From JAASSS01 sp021767745 (GTDB lineage: Bacteria > Pseudomonadota > Gammaproteobacteria > UBA5335), in contig JAXHVN010000050.1 in assembly GCA_034189165.1 (NCBI GenBank), forward strand, positions 62,001 to 126,000: DNA of 64,000 nucleotides, given 5' to 3'. The notes below the pieces were generated by a model. It was not told where the DNA came from. It worked only from the letters and a program-made list of their open reading frames with translations, and did not search any database. This document shows, in pieces, positions 24,237 through 33,448 of this stretch. Both the position numbers and the translations under genes were made by a program. How positions within the stretch are numbered: the stretch's first letter is position 1; each line of letters opens with the position of its first letter.

Positions 24237-27200
24237 GCCTCGCCACCGTTCATCCGCGCAATCGACGACGCGCTCTGGGCCGGCCCGTGTGGCCGGTCCT
24301 TTTTTGTTCCTGCCTCGGTGAGGACGCCCGCAGCGGACGCCTCGCCCGGGCGCGGTGGGGGCGAGTCCGCCGGTGCGATGCCCACCCCCCGCAGCAGTCG
24401 AGCACGCTGCCGCCAGCGTTCGGCCGGCGTGGCGTCGGCCAGCGCATGGTCGATGCGCCGGCCGAGCTTGCAGGCGACTACCCGTCCTGCCTCGAGCAGG
24501 ATCCGGTTACCGGCCATCGCCGGTAGCCGCGGGCCCGGCAGGACGATGCCGGTGAGGTTGGTCGGATCGGCGGCACTGATCACCACGCTCTGCGCCTCGT
24601 CGGCCGCCGCCTCGAGCCCCCGCAGCGCCTCGGCAGCGGCGGGCAGGGCGAATTGCTCGCCGGCGAAGCCCTGCACGAAACGCCCACCCTCCAGCTCACC
24701 GCGGGCCTCCCGCCGGCGCAGCACGTAATGCAGTTCCCGCCAGGTCGGCGCCAGCGGCTCGCGATCCAGCAGTCGCCGGAAGATCACGCCATAGCGCCGC
24801 AGCAGCGCATCGGCAGCCAGTTCGATCGCCTGCTCCCGCTGCGCTTCGCTCGCCTCCTCCGGCAGCGGCCGGATCGGTACCCAGCGCCCGGCCGCATCCA
24901 GCGAGGTCCGAACTCGCGGCCGCCGGCGCCCCCGGCTGGCGGGTGCGAGCAGCGCCCGCAGGCCGATGAAGGTGTCGCAGCTGACCAGGCCAGCGGCCAC
25001 CAACTCGCCCAGTGCGGTCTGCGCCCGGCTTTCGAGCAGCCCTGCCAACTCCACCAGATCCGCGAAGAACGCCGGGCCGCTCTCCTGCAGTGTCTGCCAG
25101 AGCGTGCCGGCATCGCCAGACAGGGCAGCGGCGGCGTCCGCCGGCTCGACGGCCAATCGCCGCCAGGCGGCAAGCTCGCGCCGCGGCACCAGCAGGATCG
25201 GCGTCTGCCGGATCGGGCCGGTCTTTGTCCCGCTGGCGCTACGGCGGGCGCCGACCCGCAGCCAGGTGTATTGGCCACTGGTCAGCAGCTGATCGAGCTG
25301 TTCGCCGGCATAGCCTGCCAGGCGCGGGGCCAGGATCTCGCGCTCCAGCGCCCCGGCCGGCAGTGGCAGGCCCGCCAGCCGTTCGAGTACGCCGGCCACC
25401 GCGTCCGCCCCCGCGAGCGGCGCGTCCAGACGCTGCCAGCCGAGCAGAAAGCGCATGAAAGCCTGCGGCGGGACCGCCGCGACCCGCGCCCGGCGCCGAT
25501 GCAGGGCGTAGCGATGGATGCGCGCCAGCAGGCGCCGTTCACACCATTGCGGGGCGGCGCCATCGAAGGTTCCGTGCACGATCGCGCCGTTCGATTCGAG
25601 CATCTGCAGGGCCGGCGTGGCCGCCTCGGCCGGCAGCCCGAGCGGTGCCACCAGCGCCGCGGCCGTGACCGGACCGAGGATGTCCAGCCGGGCCTGCAGC
25701 AACTGCGCGAGGGCCGCGGTGGTCTGTGCATCGGCACCCGTGCCTTGCGCGGCGGTGACAACCTGCAGCAGCGGCTGTCGTTCGCTGGCGACATGCAGAC
25801 TGCCGGCGGGCGTCGGCAGGCACTGTGCACGGCCATCGCGGCGCAGCGTCGCCAGCAGGTCCGGCCACGCTGGGTCGGCGCGGCTTTCCGATTCGGTCAG
25901 CCAGCCGCCGATCAGCAGCGCATCGTGCAGCTCATCGGGTGTCCGTGCCGTGGGCCAGACTTCCTCGCGCACACGGGCGATGGCCGCCGGGTCCAGGGTG
26001 CGCAGCCTCGCGGCATCTTCCAGCGCCAGTGCCGGAGTCGCCACCGCGCGGGTACGGCGCTCCTCGGCTTCGCCATCATCGAGAAACGCCCACGGCCGGG
26101 CGTTGACGACCTCGTGCGCGAGCGGCGAGGGTGCCGGCAGGTCGCAGGTGTGCAGGGTGATTTCGCCCGCCTGCAACCGCTGCAGCAGGGTGAGGAAGCC
26201 GTCGACATCCATCGCCTCGTGCAGGCAGTCCTCGAGGGTCTGGACGACCAGCGGGTGGTCGGGAATCGCGCGTGGACCGGCCAGGTTTTCCTGGCAGGCG
26301 ATCTGGTCGGGAAACACCAGCGCGACCAGGTCCTCGGCATCGCTGCGCTGGAACTGCGGCGGCCGCCGCTTGCCCCCGAGCCGTCGCTTCACGGCGAGCG
26401 AGATGCTGGCATTCCAGCGCCAGCGGTTGGCGAACATCGGCGTGTCCAGCAGCGCCTGGATCAGCACGTCGCGCGCCGTCGCCGGGTGCAGATAGGCGGC
26501 CACCTCGGGCAGCGCGAAGCTGTGGGTGCTGCCCAGCGAGAGCACCAGACTGTCCTCGAGCGCGGCGGCCTGCAGCTCGAAGTTGAACTTGCGGCAGAAG
26601 CGCTTGCGCAGCGCCAGTCCCCAGGCGCGATTGATCCGCGAACCGAACGGCGCGTGGATGACCAGGTGCATGTCGCCCACCTCATCGAAGAAGCGCTCGA
26701 AGACCACCTGCTGCTGGGTCGGCAGCGTGCCGAGCGCGGCATGGGCCGTGGCGAGATAATCCACCAGCTGCCTTGCCGCGTCCTGTGTCAGCACGTAACG
26801 CTCGCGCAGCAGGCCATGGGCGGCCTCGACGCCGCCGCTGTTCAGCGCGTCGGCCAGCTCGCCGCGCAGGCGCGAGACGGCGGCGGAAAGCTCGTCCGAA
26901 CGACCGGGCGCCTCGCCGAACCAGAACGGGATGCTCGGTGGTGCGCCATGGGCATCCTCCACGAACAGGCGGCCGACCTCGGACTTGGCGATGCGATAGG
27001 AGTTGTTGCCCAGCTGGAAGATGTCCCCTGGCAGGCTCTCGAAGGCAAAGTCCTCGTGCACTGTCCCGATCGAGTGCCCCTCCGGCTGCAGGACGACGTC
27101 TACGTCGAACTGGTCGGGGATCGCGCCGCCGTTGGTCAGCGCCGTCAGCGCCGCGCCACGCCGGCCGCGCAGCCTGCCGTTGATGCGGTCCCAGTAGAGG

Positions 27201-28633
27201 TAGGCGCCGCGCCGGCCACGCTGGGTGGTGTAGCCCTCCGCGAGCATCTGCAGCACCTGACCGTAGCGCGCCCGGTCGAGCGCGGCGTAGGGTGTCGCGG
27301 CGCGCAGACAGTCGTAGAGCGCCTGTTCGTCCCATTCGCGGCTGCCGACCTCGGCGACGATCTGCTGCGCGAGCACGTCCAGCGGTGCCTCGGGAATGCG
27401 GATGCGATCCAGTTCGCCGGCCCGCATCGCCGCGAGCAGGGCGGTGCATTCCACCAGCTCGTCGCGGGTGGTCGGGATCAGCCGGCCTTTGGGCGTGCGG
27501 CCGACGGCATGGCCGGAACGGCCGACCCGCTGCAGCCAGGACGAGATCGCCCGCGGCGAACCGATCTGGCAGACCAGGTCCACCTCGCCGATGTCGATGC
27601 CGAGCTCGAGCGAGGCGGTGGCGACCAGGGCGCGCAGCTCGCCCTGCTTCAGCCGCTGCTCCGCGCGCAGCCGGTGACGGCGCGAAAGGCTGCCGTGGTG
27701 CGTGTCCACGCAGTCCTCGCCCAGGCGCTCGGCCAGTGCCTTCGCTGCGCGCTCGGCGAGCCGGCGGGTGTTGACGAAGATCAGCGTGGTGCGATGCGCG
27801 CCGGCGAGATCCGCCAGCTGATCGTAAACCTCGCTCCACACCTCGTTGGACATCACGGCATCGAGCGGCGAGGGCGGCACCAGCAGCGCGGTATCCATCG
27901 TGCGCCGGTGACCGGTGTCGATGATCCGGCATGGCGGGGCGCCGGGCGCGCGGGTGCCGGTCAGGAAGCGGGCGATCGCCTCGATCGGCTTCTGCGTCGC
28001 CGACAGGCCGATCCGCTGCAGCGGGCCGTCCACCAGCGCCTCCAGCCGTGCCAGCGACAGCGCCAGGTGACTGCCGCGCTTGTTGCCAGCAACGGCATGC
28101 ACCTCGTCGACGATCACGGTGCGGACCGTGCGCAGCAGCTCGCGGCCCCGCCTGGCGGTCAGCAGCAGGAACACCGACTCCGGCGTAGTCACCAGGATGT
28201 GTGGCGGCCGGCGCACCATGCGGGCGCGCTCCGCCGCTGGCGTATCGCCCGTGCGCACGGCCGTCTGCAGGTCGACGTCCGCCAGACCGTGCATCAGCAG
28301 CTGATCACGAATGCCCATGATCGGCTGTTGCAGGTTCTTGCGGATGTCGTTCGACAGCGCCTTGAGCGGCGAGATGTACAGCACCCGGGTCTCGTCCGGC
28401 AACGGCGCCTGCAGACCCTCCGTCACCAGCCCGTTGATCGCCCAGAGGAAGGCGGCGAGGGTCTTGCCCGAACCGGTGGGCGCCGAGATCAGTGCGGGAT
28501 CGCCGGTCGCGATCGCGCTCCAGGCTGCCTGCTGCACTTCGGTCGCTTGGGTAAACTGCTCGCCGAACCAGGCACGGACGGCCGGATGGAAAGCCGGCGG
28601 ATGAGCTTCAGTGCCGATGCTTTGCTGTCTCAC
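24173..28633 (-). CDS. lhr: Lhr-type superfamily 2 ATP-dependent helicase
   Basis: Lhr (large helicase-related) is a 3'-5' DNA translocase with repair functions. The 1486-residue length agrees with E. coli Lhr (about 1540). It has Walker A APTGSGKT (51-58), DEVH (176-179), SATQKP, the second RecA domain with THHGSLSRRHR and the QRVGRSGH motif, then the long Lhr-specific C-terminal regions. A GTG at 28633 with AGGA at good spacing is the only sensible start. The last 40 or so residues (after PPPRPGEAS) look unstructured and are read through the terminator and 3' end of the convergent YcnI gene. Confidence 0.93.
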   Translation of the reverse strand: MRQQSIGTEAHPPAFHPAVRAWFGEQFTQATEVQQAAWSAIATGDPALISAPTGSGKTLAAFLWAINGLVTEGLQAPLPDETRVLYISPLKALSNDIRKNLQQPIMGIRDQLLMHGLADVDLQTAVRTGDTPAAERARMVRRPPHILVTTPESVFLLLTARRGRELLRTVRTVIVDEVHAVAGNKRGSHLALSLARLEALVDGPLQRIGLSATQKPIEAIARFLTGTRAPGAPPCRIIDTGHRRTMDTALLVPPSPLDAVMSNEVWSEVYDQLADLAGAHRTTLIFVNTRRLAERAAKALAERLGEDCVDTHHGSLSRRHRLRAEQRLKQGELRALVATASLELGIDIGEVDLVCQIGSPRAISSWLQRVGRSGHAVGRTPKGRLIPTTRDELVECTALLAAMRAGELDRIRIPEAPLDVLAQQIVAEVGSREWDEQALYDCLRAATPYAALDRARYGQVLQMLAEGYTTQRGRRGAYLYWDRINGRLRGRRGAALTALTNGGAIPDQFDVDVVLQPEGHSIGTVHEDFAFESLPGDIFQLGNNSYRIAKSEVGRLFVEDAHGAPPSIPFWFGEAPGRSDELSAAVSRLRGELADALNSGGVEAAHGLLRERYVLTQDAARQLVDYLATAHAALGTLPTQQQVVFERFFDEVGDMHLVIHAPFGSRINRAWGLALRKRFCRKFNFELQAAALEDSLVLSLGSTHSFALPEVAAYLHPATARDVLIQALLDTPMFANRWRWNASISLAVKRRLGGKRRPPQFQRSDAEDLVALVFPDQIACQENLAGPRAIPDHPLVVQTLEDCLHEAMDVDGFLTLLQRLQAGEITLHTCDLPAPSPLAHEVVNARPWAFLDDGEAEERRTRAVATPALALEDAARLRTLDPAAIARVREEVWPTARTPDELHDALLIGGWLTESESRADPAWPDLLATLRRDGRAQCLPTPAGSLHVASERQPLLQVVTAAQGTGADAQTTAALAQLLQARLDILGPVTAAALVAPLGLPAEAATPALQMLESNGAIVHGTFDGAAPQWCERRLLARIHRYALHRRRARVAAVPPQAFMRFLLGWQRLDAPLAGADAVAGVLERLAGLPLPAGALEREILAPRLAGYAGEQLDQLLTSGQYTWLRVGARRSASGTKTGPIRQTPILLVPRRELAAWRRLAVEPADAAAALSGDAGTLWQTLQESGPAFFADLVELAGLLESRAQTALGELVAAGLVSCDTFIGLRALLAPASRGRRRPRVRTSLDAAGRWVPIRPLPEEASEAQREQAIELAADALLRRYGVIFRRLLDREPLAPTWRELHYVLRRREARGELEGGRFVQGFAGEQFALPAAAEALRGLEAAADEAQSVVISAADPTNLTGIVLPGPRLPAMAGNRILLEAGRVVACKLGRRIDHALADATPAERWRQRARLLRGVGIAPADSPPPRPGEASAAGVLTEAGTKKDRPHGPAQSASSIARMNGGEAQDGGAGGVTVMRGASSPSQS
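24277..24305 (+). terminator. Intrinsic terminator of the YcnI gene
   Basis: GGGCCGGC (24277-24284) pairs with GCCGGTCC (24292-24299) over 8 bp including one G-T pair, with a 7-base loop, followed by six T residues. It ends the plus-strand YcnI transcript. It lies wholly inside the lhr coding region on the other strand. Confidence 0.85.
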
Positions 28634-28773
28634 CGTGCGGGTTCCTCGCTTGCCTTCGGCGCCAGGGGTCGGCCAGCGGCCGGTGCCTGGCGGATCGCGC
28701 CGCGGACGCCAGGCGGCAGTTGTCGACGCCGGGCGTCAGCACCCGTCGCCCGACGACCATCGGCAATAGCCTT

Positions 28774-28797
28774 GTCATGATGGTTGCGGATCATGAC
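28774..28797. promoter_or_regulatory. 8-bp perfect palindrome upstream of the glycosyltransferase operon
   Basis: GTCATGAT (28774-28781) and ATCATGAC (28790-28797) are a perfect inverted repeat with an 8-base spacer. They lie in the 296-base space between the divergent lhr and glycosyltransferase genes, which holds no other gene that I can see. The dyad spans two helical turns and is not followed by a T-tract, so it looks like a binding site for a dimeric regulator rather than a terminator. The regulator is unknown. Confidence 0.45.
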
Positions 28798-28929
28798 CGG
28801 TGCTGCCGCGGATCCAGGCGCCGCTCCGGGGGTTCTCCCGTCCGTCTCGCGCCCGATGCGGCCTCCATCGGCACAGATCTTGCTCCCGATTTATCGACTC
28901 ATGTTCCCATAGCCACTCAGGATGCATCC

Positions 28930-29739
28930 ATGGCCGCACTGCCAGCCATCGTGCAAGCTGCTGCCGACGCGCAGCGAAACCAAGCCCCCCGCATCAGCGT
29001 CGTCATTCCCGCCCTCAACGAGGAAGGCATCGTCGAGCGCCTGATCGAAGATCTGCTGCATGCGCCGGAAACCCTCGAGATCATCGTATGTGACAGCGGC
29101 AGTACCGACGGTACCGCCGATGCCGTGCGGTCCTACAGCGCGCAGCACACGAACGTGCGCCTGGTCAGCGCGCCCAAGCGTGGCGTCTCGCTGGCCCGCA
29201 ACTGCGGTGCCGCCAAGGCCCGCGGCCACTACCTCGTGTTCCTCGACGCCGACGCCCGCATCGCCGGCGCCGACATCCCGCGCGCGGTGGATGAGCTGAT
29301 CGCCCGCGGGCTGGCTGCCACCGCGTTTTCGGTGCAGGCGCCGCCGCGTACCCGCTGGGCCAATCGGATGATCGCTGCCTCCTTCCGCTACGCGATGCAG
29401 CTGATGCAGTATCTGGCGCCGACAGCGCCGGGTTCCGCTGGCTACATCGTGCGCCGCGACCGGCACGAGGCGATCGGCGGCTACGACGAGCGCATGGATT
29501 TCGGTGAAGACGTGGAATATCTGCGCCGTGCAGTGGCCGGCGGCAGGTTCCGCCTGGTGCGATCCGGGCGGATCGTGTTGGACATGCGCCGCTTCGATAC
29601 CGATGGGATCCCGCACGTGCTCGGCAAATTGTGCTACGGCACGCTGATCCAGCTGATCCGCCCCAACGCCACCTCGATGCCATTCCGCTATGACTTTGGA
29701 CACTATGAGAAGTCTCGCCGCGACACGGCACGAGGATGA
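28930..29739 (+). CDS. Family 2 glycosyltransferase
   Basis: The 269-residue protein has a GT-A fold: RISVVIPALNEEGIVERLI (21-39), DSGSTDGT (55-62) and a DADAR metal-binding motif (106-110), with GYDERMDFGEDVEYL in the acceptor region. Such enzymes transfer a sugar from a nucleotide sugar to a lipid, polysaccharide or protein; the substrate cannot be read from sequence. The ATG at 28930 has AGGA at good spacing, and upstream residues do not resemble the family. It overlaps the next gene by 35 bases. Confidence 0.88.
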   Translation: MAALPAIVQAAADAQRNQAPRISVVIPALNEEGIVERLIEDLLHAPETLEIIVCDSGSTDGTADAVRSYSAQHTNVRLVSAPKRGVSLARNCGAAKARGHYLVFLDADARIAGADIPRAVDELIARGLAATAFSVQAPPRTRWANRMIAASFRYAMQLMQYLAPTAPGSAGYIVRRDRHEAIGGYDERMDFGEDVEYLRRAVAGGRFRLVRSGRIVLDMRRFDTDGIPHVLGKLCYGTLIQLIRPNATSMPFRYDFGHYEKSRRDTARG

Positions 29740-30967
29740 GCAGACGAGCGTTCCGCGCGAGGTGCCGGCGCCAGCGGCCGAACCGGCGGTCGTAGCAGCG
29801 ATACGGCACGATATCCGCTGGCGCCGCCCGCGGTTGCTGCCGGCGGAGGTCATCACGCCGGGCATTTTCCGGCGCGGGCCGGCGCAGACGGTCGACTTCG
29901 CGGCGGTGCTGAGACAGGACGCCGCCCGCATCTCGCCCTTCTGCGTGGACATGAAGCGGCGGGAGCTGATCTTCGTGGAAACGCCGGCCTCGGCCGACAT
30001 GCTGACCAGCCATGCGTTCTTCTACGATGCGCAGCGGGATCTGGCCAGCGCGATCTACCGTGTGGGCTTCGATCACCTGCCGGTGCTCGGGTCGAACTTC
30101 GGCACTGCGGTCGCTGCCTGCCGGCCGATCTTTCTGCATAGCACGGGCCGCTGCGGCTCGACCCTGCTCAGCCAGCTGCTCGACGCCGGCTGTCATCTGC
30201 GCTCGGTTTCCGAGCCGGACTTCTACACACAGCTGGCGATGGCGGCACGCCGCGAGCCGCATCGCTTCGCCGAGCTGCAGGCGGTGGCCGCGGCGGGCAC
30301 GACGCTGCTCTGTCATCACCTCGACGCCCGGCAGGACACGCCGCGGCGGGTCCTGATCAAGCTGCGCAGCTTCTGCATCTTCAGCGCGCGCCTGTTCGAC
30401 CTTCCGGGGCAGCCGGCCGCCAATCTCTTCCTCTGGCGCGACCCCGAGGCGACGATCAATTCCTTCCTGAACGCCTTCATGGGCAAGCGCGCCTTCGACC
30501 GCTGGCGGCGCACCCGAGCCGATCGGCTGTTCATGCAGCTCGTCACGCGTCTGCCGCGGCTCAAGGCGGAACTGACGGCAACCATGCCGTTGCTGGACGA
30601 ACCGCCATGGCGCCGCTTCGTGCGCCACCACGGCTTCGTCGGCTACTTCACCGCCAACTGGGTCGCGCACATGCTGGCGGCGCGAAGCCTGCAGGCGGAA
30701 GATGGCTATTTCGGCGCGGTGATCCGCTACGCCGAGCTGCGCGAGTCGCCGGTGCAGGTGCTGGAGGGGCTGCAGCGGGCGCTGGAACTGCCGGTCGAGC
30801 AACGGCTCGACCCGGCCGGCGTCACCGCGGTGATGGCGCAGGACTCGCAGCGCAACTCGCGCTTCGCAAGCCGCAACGAACGGTTGCTCACGCCCGCCGA
30901 TCGCGGCACCATCGACCGCCAACTCGAGCCCTACGCCGAGCTGCGAAGCGATCCCCTGCGGGCTTGA
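29705..30967 (+). CDS. Sulfotransferase-like P-loop protein
   Basis: The 420-residue protein has STGRCGSTLL (146-155), which matches the 5'-phosphosulfate-binding loop of PAPS-dependent sulfotransferases, and RDPEATINS (245-253), which fits the 3'-phosphate-binding motif. The first 140 residues are less typical and contain a proline/alanine-rich start. Such enzymes move sulfate from PAPS to a hydroxyl or amine group. The start is uncertain: ATG at 29690 or 29705 both overlap the glycosyltransferase. The acceptor is unknown; the glycan made with the preceding gene is the natural guess. No PAPS-synthesis genes are in the window. Confidence 0.7.
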   Translation: MRSLAATRHEDEQTSVPREVPAPAAEPAVVAAIRHDIRWRRPRLLPAEVITPGIFRRGPAQTVDFAAVLRQDAARISPFCVDMKRRELIFVETPASADMLTSHAFFYDAQRDLASAIYRVGFDHLPVLGSNFGTAVAACRPIFLHSTGRCGSTLLSQLLDAGCHLRSVSEPDFYTQLAMAARREPHRFAELQAVAAAGTTLLCHHLDARQDTPRRVLIKLRSFCIFSARLFDLPGQPAANLFLWRDPEATINSFLNAFMGKRAFDRWRRTRADRLFMQLVTRLPRLKAELTATMPLLDEPPWRRFVRHHGFVGYFTANWVAHMLAARSLQAEDGYFGAVIRYAELRESPVQVLEGLQRALELPVEQRLDPAGVTAVMAQDSQRNSRFASRNERLLTPADRGTIDRQLEPYAELRSDPLRA

Positions 30968-31027
30968 GCGCACCGCTGCCGGCCGCCCCGCCGGCTCAGC
31001 CGTGATCACTGGAGACGAGTCGTCCTC

Positions 31028-31735
31028 ATGGAAGAATCCCCGGCGCGTTGGCACCGCAGGGCCCTGCGGCTCGGCATCTTCACGATCGTGGTCCTGGCTA
31101 TCTTCCTGCTGTCGCGCTGGCTGGGGGTCGATGGGCTGAATCGGCAGGCACTGGCGGAGTTCGGGGCGAGGCTGCGCGAATGGCAAGCCGGCTGGGGACC
31201 GCTGGGGCCGCTGGTGGTGCTGCTCATCGCCACGCTGAGCGTGATCGCCAACGTGCCCACCATCCTCACCATCCTGGCGGTGGCGGCGCTGTATCCGGCG
31301 CTCACCACCGTTGGCATCACGCTGGCGTTCTGGGCGCTCGGCTGCAGCTGCGTCTATCTGCTGGGCCATTTCATGTTCCGCGACGCCGTCCGCGGCTGGA
31401 CGTCGCGCTTCCTGCCGCGTCTGTCGGATCATGTCGACAACAACGGGTTGCGCACAGTGCTGTTCACGCGCCTTTTGATGTTCGCCGCGCCGCCAAGCAA
31501 CTGGGCGCTGGCGGCGCTGAACATTTCCTATCGCGACTATCTGGCCGGTTCGCTGCTCGGCGGCCTGCCGCACATCCTGCTCTGGTGTCTGCTCGGACCA
31601 CGCGCGGTCGAGCAGTTCCTGACGCGCGAACCGGGCTGGTGGCATACCCCGGAGGTGCTGATGATCCTGATCTTCGGCGTCGCGCTCAGCGGCATACTGC
31701 GACTGTTGCTCGGCAAGCCGAACGCCGTCGATTGA
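31028..31735 (+). CDS. VTT-domain (TVP38/TMEM64, DedA-like) membrane protein
   Basis: The 235-residue protein has about five hydrophobic segments and the VTT core: GPLGPLVVLLIATLSVIANVPTI, an FxxGxxxVYLLGHFMFRD-like stretch, and the re-entrant part TRLLMFAAPPSNWALAALNISYRDYLAGSLLGGLPH. Family members are thought to be lipid scramblases or transporters. It lies 60 bases after the sulfotransferase-like gene on the same strand. If the three genes form an operon, it could move a modified lipid across the inner membrane; that is inference. Confidence 0.85.
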   Translation: MEESPARWHRRALRLGIFTIVVLAIFLLSRWLGVDGLNRQALAEFGARLREWQAGWGPLGPLVVLLIATLSVIANVPTILTILAVAALYPALTTVGITLAFWALGCSCVYLLGHFMFRDAVRGWTSRFLPRLSDHVDNNGLRTVLFTRLLMFAAPPSNWALAALNISYRDYLAGSLLGGLPHILLWCLLGPRAVEQFLTREPGWWHTPEVLMILIFGVALSGILRLLLGKPNAVD

Positions 31736-31762
31736 GCGCGGCCGGCACTGCCGGCCGGCGGC

Positions 31763-32254
31763 TCACAGGTCGAGCAGCAGCGCGCGGAACAGCGCGCCGA
31801 TCACGCCCAATCGCGCGTTCAGGCCGTGGTCGCCGCGGATCAGGTGCAGGTCCGCGTGATGCTCGCGGCAGAAGCGCTCGCTGTGGGCGGGCGGTACGAT
31901 CGCATCGTCGCGACCATGGACGACCACCAGCGTGGTGTCGGCTGGCGGCGCGCCGGCATTCCGCTCGGGGATGTAGATCGCCGGTGCCATCAGGAACAGC
32001 GCCGCCGGGCGCAGCTGGCGTGATGCCTTCAGACTGACGTAGCCACCGAGGCTCGAACCCGCCAGCACCAGCGGTTCGCCGGTCGGCGCCAGCGCCTGCA
32101 GATGGGCCGCACGCTCGTCCGGATCGTGGCTGAAGCGGTAGTCGGGGCTGTCCACCGCCCAGCCAAGCTCCCGCGCGATCGCCGCCAGCGCGGTGATCTT
32201 CGTGCCCCAGGGGCCGCTCTCCTTGCCGTGGGCGAAAACGACGCGAGCTGCCAA
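31763..32254 (-). CDS. Small alpha/beta hydrolase (putative esterase)
   Basis: The 163-residue protein has a minimal alpha/beta-hydrolase fold: HGKESGPWGTKI after the first strand, the nucleophile elbow GSSLGGY, the acid in HGRDDAIV and the histidine in GDHGLN. The substrate is unknown; size and motifs resemble the YqiA/RBBP9-like group. No ATG fits the frame; TTG at 32254, eight bases after a GGAG, gives the proper N-terminus. Its start lies only 12 bases from the metC start on the other strand. Confidence 0.82.
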   Translation of the reverse strand: MAARVVFAHGKESGPWGTKITALAAIARELGWAVDSPDYRFSHDPDERAAHLQALAPTGEPLVLAGSSLGGYVSLKASRQLRPAALFLMAPAIYIPERNAGAPPADTTLVVVHGRDDAIVPPAHSERFCREHHADLHLIRGDHGLNARLGVIGALFRALLLDL

Positions 32255-32266
32255 GATAGTCGCTCC

Positions 32267-33448
32267 ATGAAAGATGCCACCCGCATTATCGAACTCGGCC
32301 GCGACCCCGAACAACAGCACGGCCTGGTCAACCCGCCGCTGTATCGCGGCTCCACCGTGCTGTTCCCCTCGCTGGCCGCGCTGCGCGAGGCGAGTGCGGC
32401 GCCGCTGCGGGCCGAGCGCTACTACGGCCGCCATGGCACCCCGACCACGGCGGCGCTGGAGCAGGCCGTGGCAGCGTTGGAGGGGGCCGAGCGTGGCATT
32501 GCCGTCTGCTCCGGCCTGGCCGCGATCGCCATCGTGCTCAGCGCGCTCGCCGCGCCGGGCGATGAAGTGCTGGTGGTGGATTGCGTCTATGGGCCGACGC
32601 GTGCCTTCTGCGAGCAGGAGCTCGCGCGCCGGCAGATCCAGGTCCGCTACCTGCCGGCGGCTGCCAACGCGGCGGCCGTGCGCGCGGCCCTCACACCTCG
32701 CACGCGGCTGATCTTTCTGGAGTCGCCGGGCTCGCTCAGCTTCGAGATGCAGGATGTGCCCGCCATCGTCGAGCTGGCGCGGTCGACCGGCATCGTCACC
32801 GTCATGGACAACACCTGGGCGACGCCGCTCGGTTTCGCGGCGGCCGCTGCCGGCGTGGACGTGGTCATCCACGCGGCGACGAAATACCTGGTCGGGCATG
32901 CCGACGCGATGCTGGGGGTGATCTGCACGCGCGAGGCGCTCTACGAGCGGATCAAGCACACCGCCGTGCGCTTCGGCCAATGCCCCGGTGCGGAGGAGGC
33001 TCAGCTCGGCCTGCGGGGGCTGCGAACGCTGGCCGTGCGTCTGGAGCGACACGCGCGCACGGCCGAGGTACTGATGCGCTGGCTGGCCGCGCAACCGGAG
33101 GTCGTCGCGATCCGCTCGCCGGCCTGGCCGGATGATCCCGGCCACGCTCGCTGGCAGCGCGATTTTCGCGGCGCCAGCGGCCTGTTCGCGGCGCAGCTTG
33201 TGCCGCTACCCGAGGCCGCGCTGGCAGCCTTGGTCGACGGCCTGGCCCACTTCGGCCTCGGCTTCAGCTGGGGCGGCTATGAGAGCCTGGTGCTGCCGGC
33301 GATGCTTGCCGGTCAGCGCAGCCTTGGTGAGCCGCCGGCCGGTCCGCTGCTGCGGTTCCACGCCGGTCTGGAGGCCGAAGAGGATCTGCTGGCCGATCTG
33401 GCGGCGGGCTTCGGCCGCCTGCGCCGCGCGCGTCAGACGCGCGCCTAG
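32267..33448 (+). CDS. metC: Cystathionine beta-lyase (PLP enzyme)
   Basis: MetC splits cystathionine to homocysteine, pyruvate and ammonia in methionine synthesis. The 393-residue protein has the trans-sulfuration fold: YYGRHGTPT (52-60), DNTWATPLGF with the PLP-contacting D181, and the PLP lysine K206 in HAATKYLVGHADAMLG, which is close to the E. coli MetC pattern. Other members (MetB, MetZ) are less likely. The stop codon shares the tetranucleotide CTAG with the convergent purB stop. Confidence 0.88.
   Translation: MKDATRIIELGRDPEQQHGLVNPPLYRGSTVLFPSLAALREASAAPLRAERYYGRHGTPTTAALEQAVAALEGAERGIAVCSGLAAIAIVLSALAAPGDEVLVVDCVYGPTRAFCEQELARRQIQVRYLPAAANAAAVRAALTPRTRLIFLESPGSLSFEMQDVPAIVELARSTGIVTVMDNTWATPLGFAAAAAGVDVVIHAATKYLVGHADAMLGVICTREALYERIKHTAVRFGQCPGAEEAQLGLRGLRTLAVRLERHARTAEVLMRWLAAQPEVVAIRSPAWPDDPGHARWQRDFRGASGLFAAQLVPLPEAALAALVDGLAHFGLGFSWGGYESLVLPAMLAGQRSLGEPPAGPLLRFHAGLEAEEDLLADLAAGFGRLRRARQTRA

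Noticed and set aside
24653..28780. A 1375-codon open frame on the plus strand opposite lhr
   Set aside because: It mirrors lhr in GC-rich DNA, has no recognisable domain, is full of Arg/Gln/Ala, and lhr itself is a clear family member.
32255..32280. An ATG on the minus strand near 32268 as start of the small hydrolase
   Set aside because: It is in a different frame; only the TTG at 32254 gives the conserved N-terminus.
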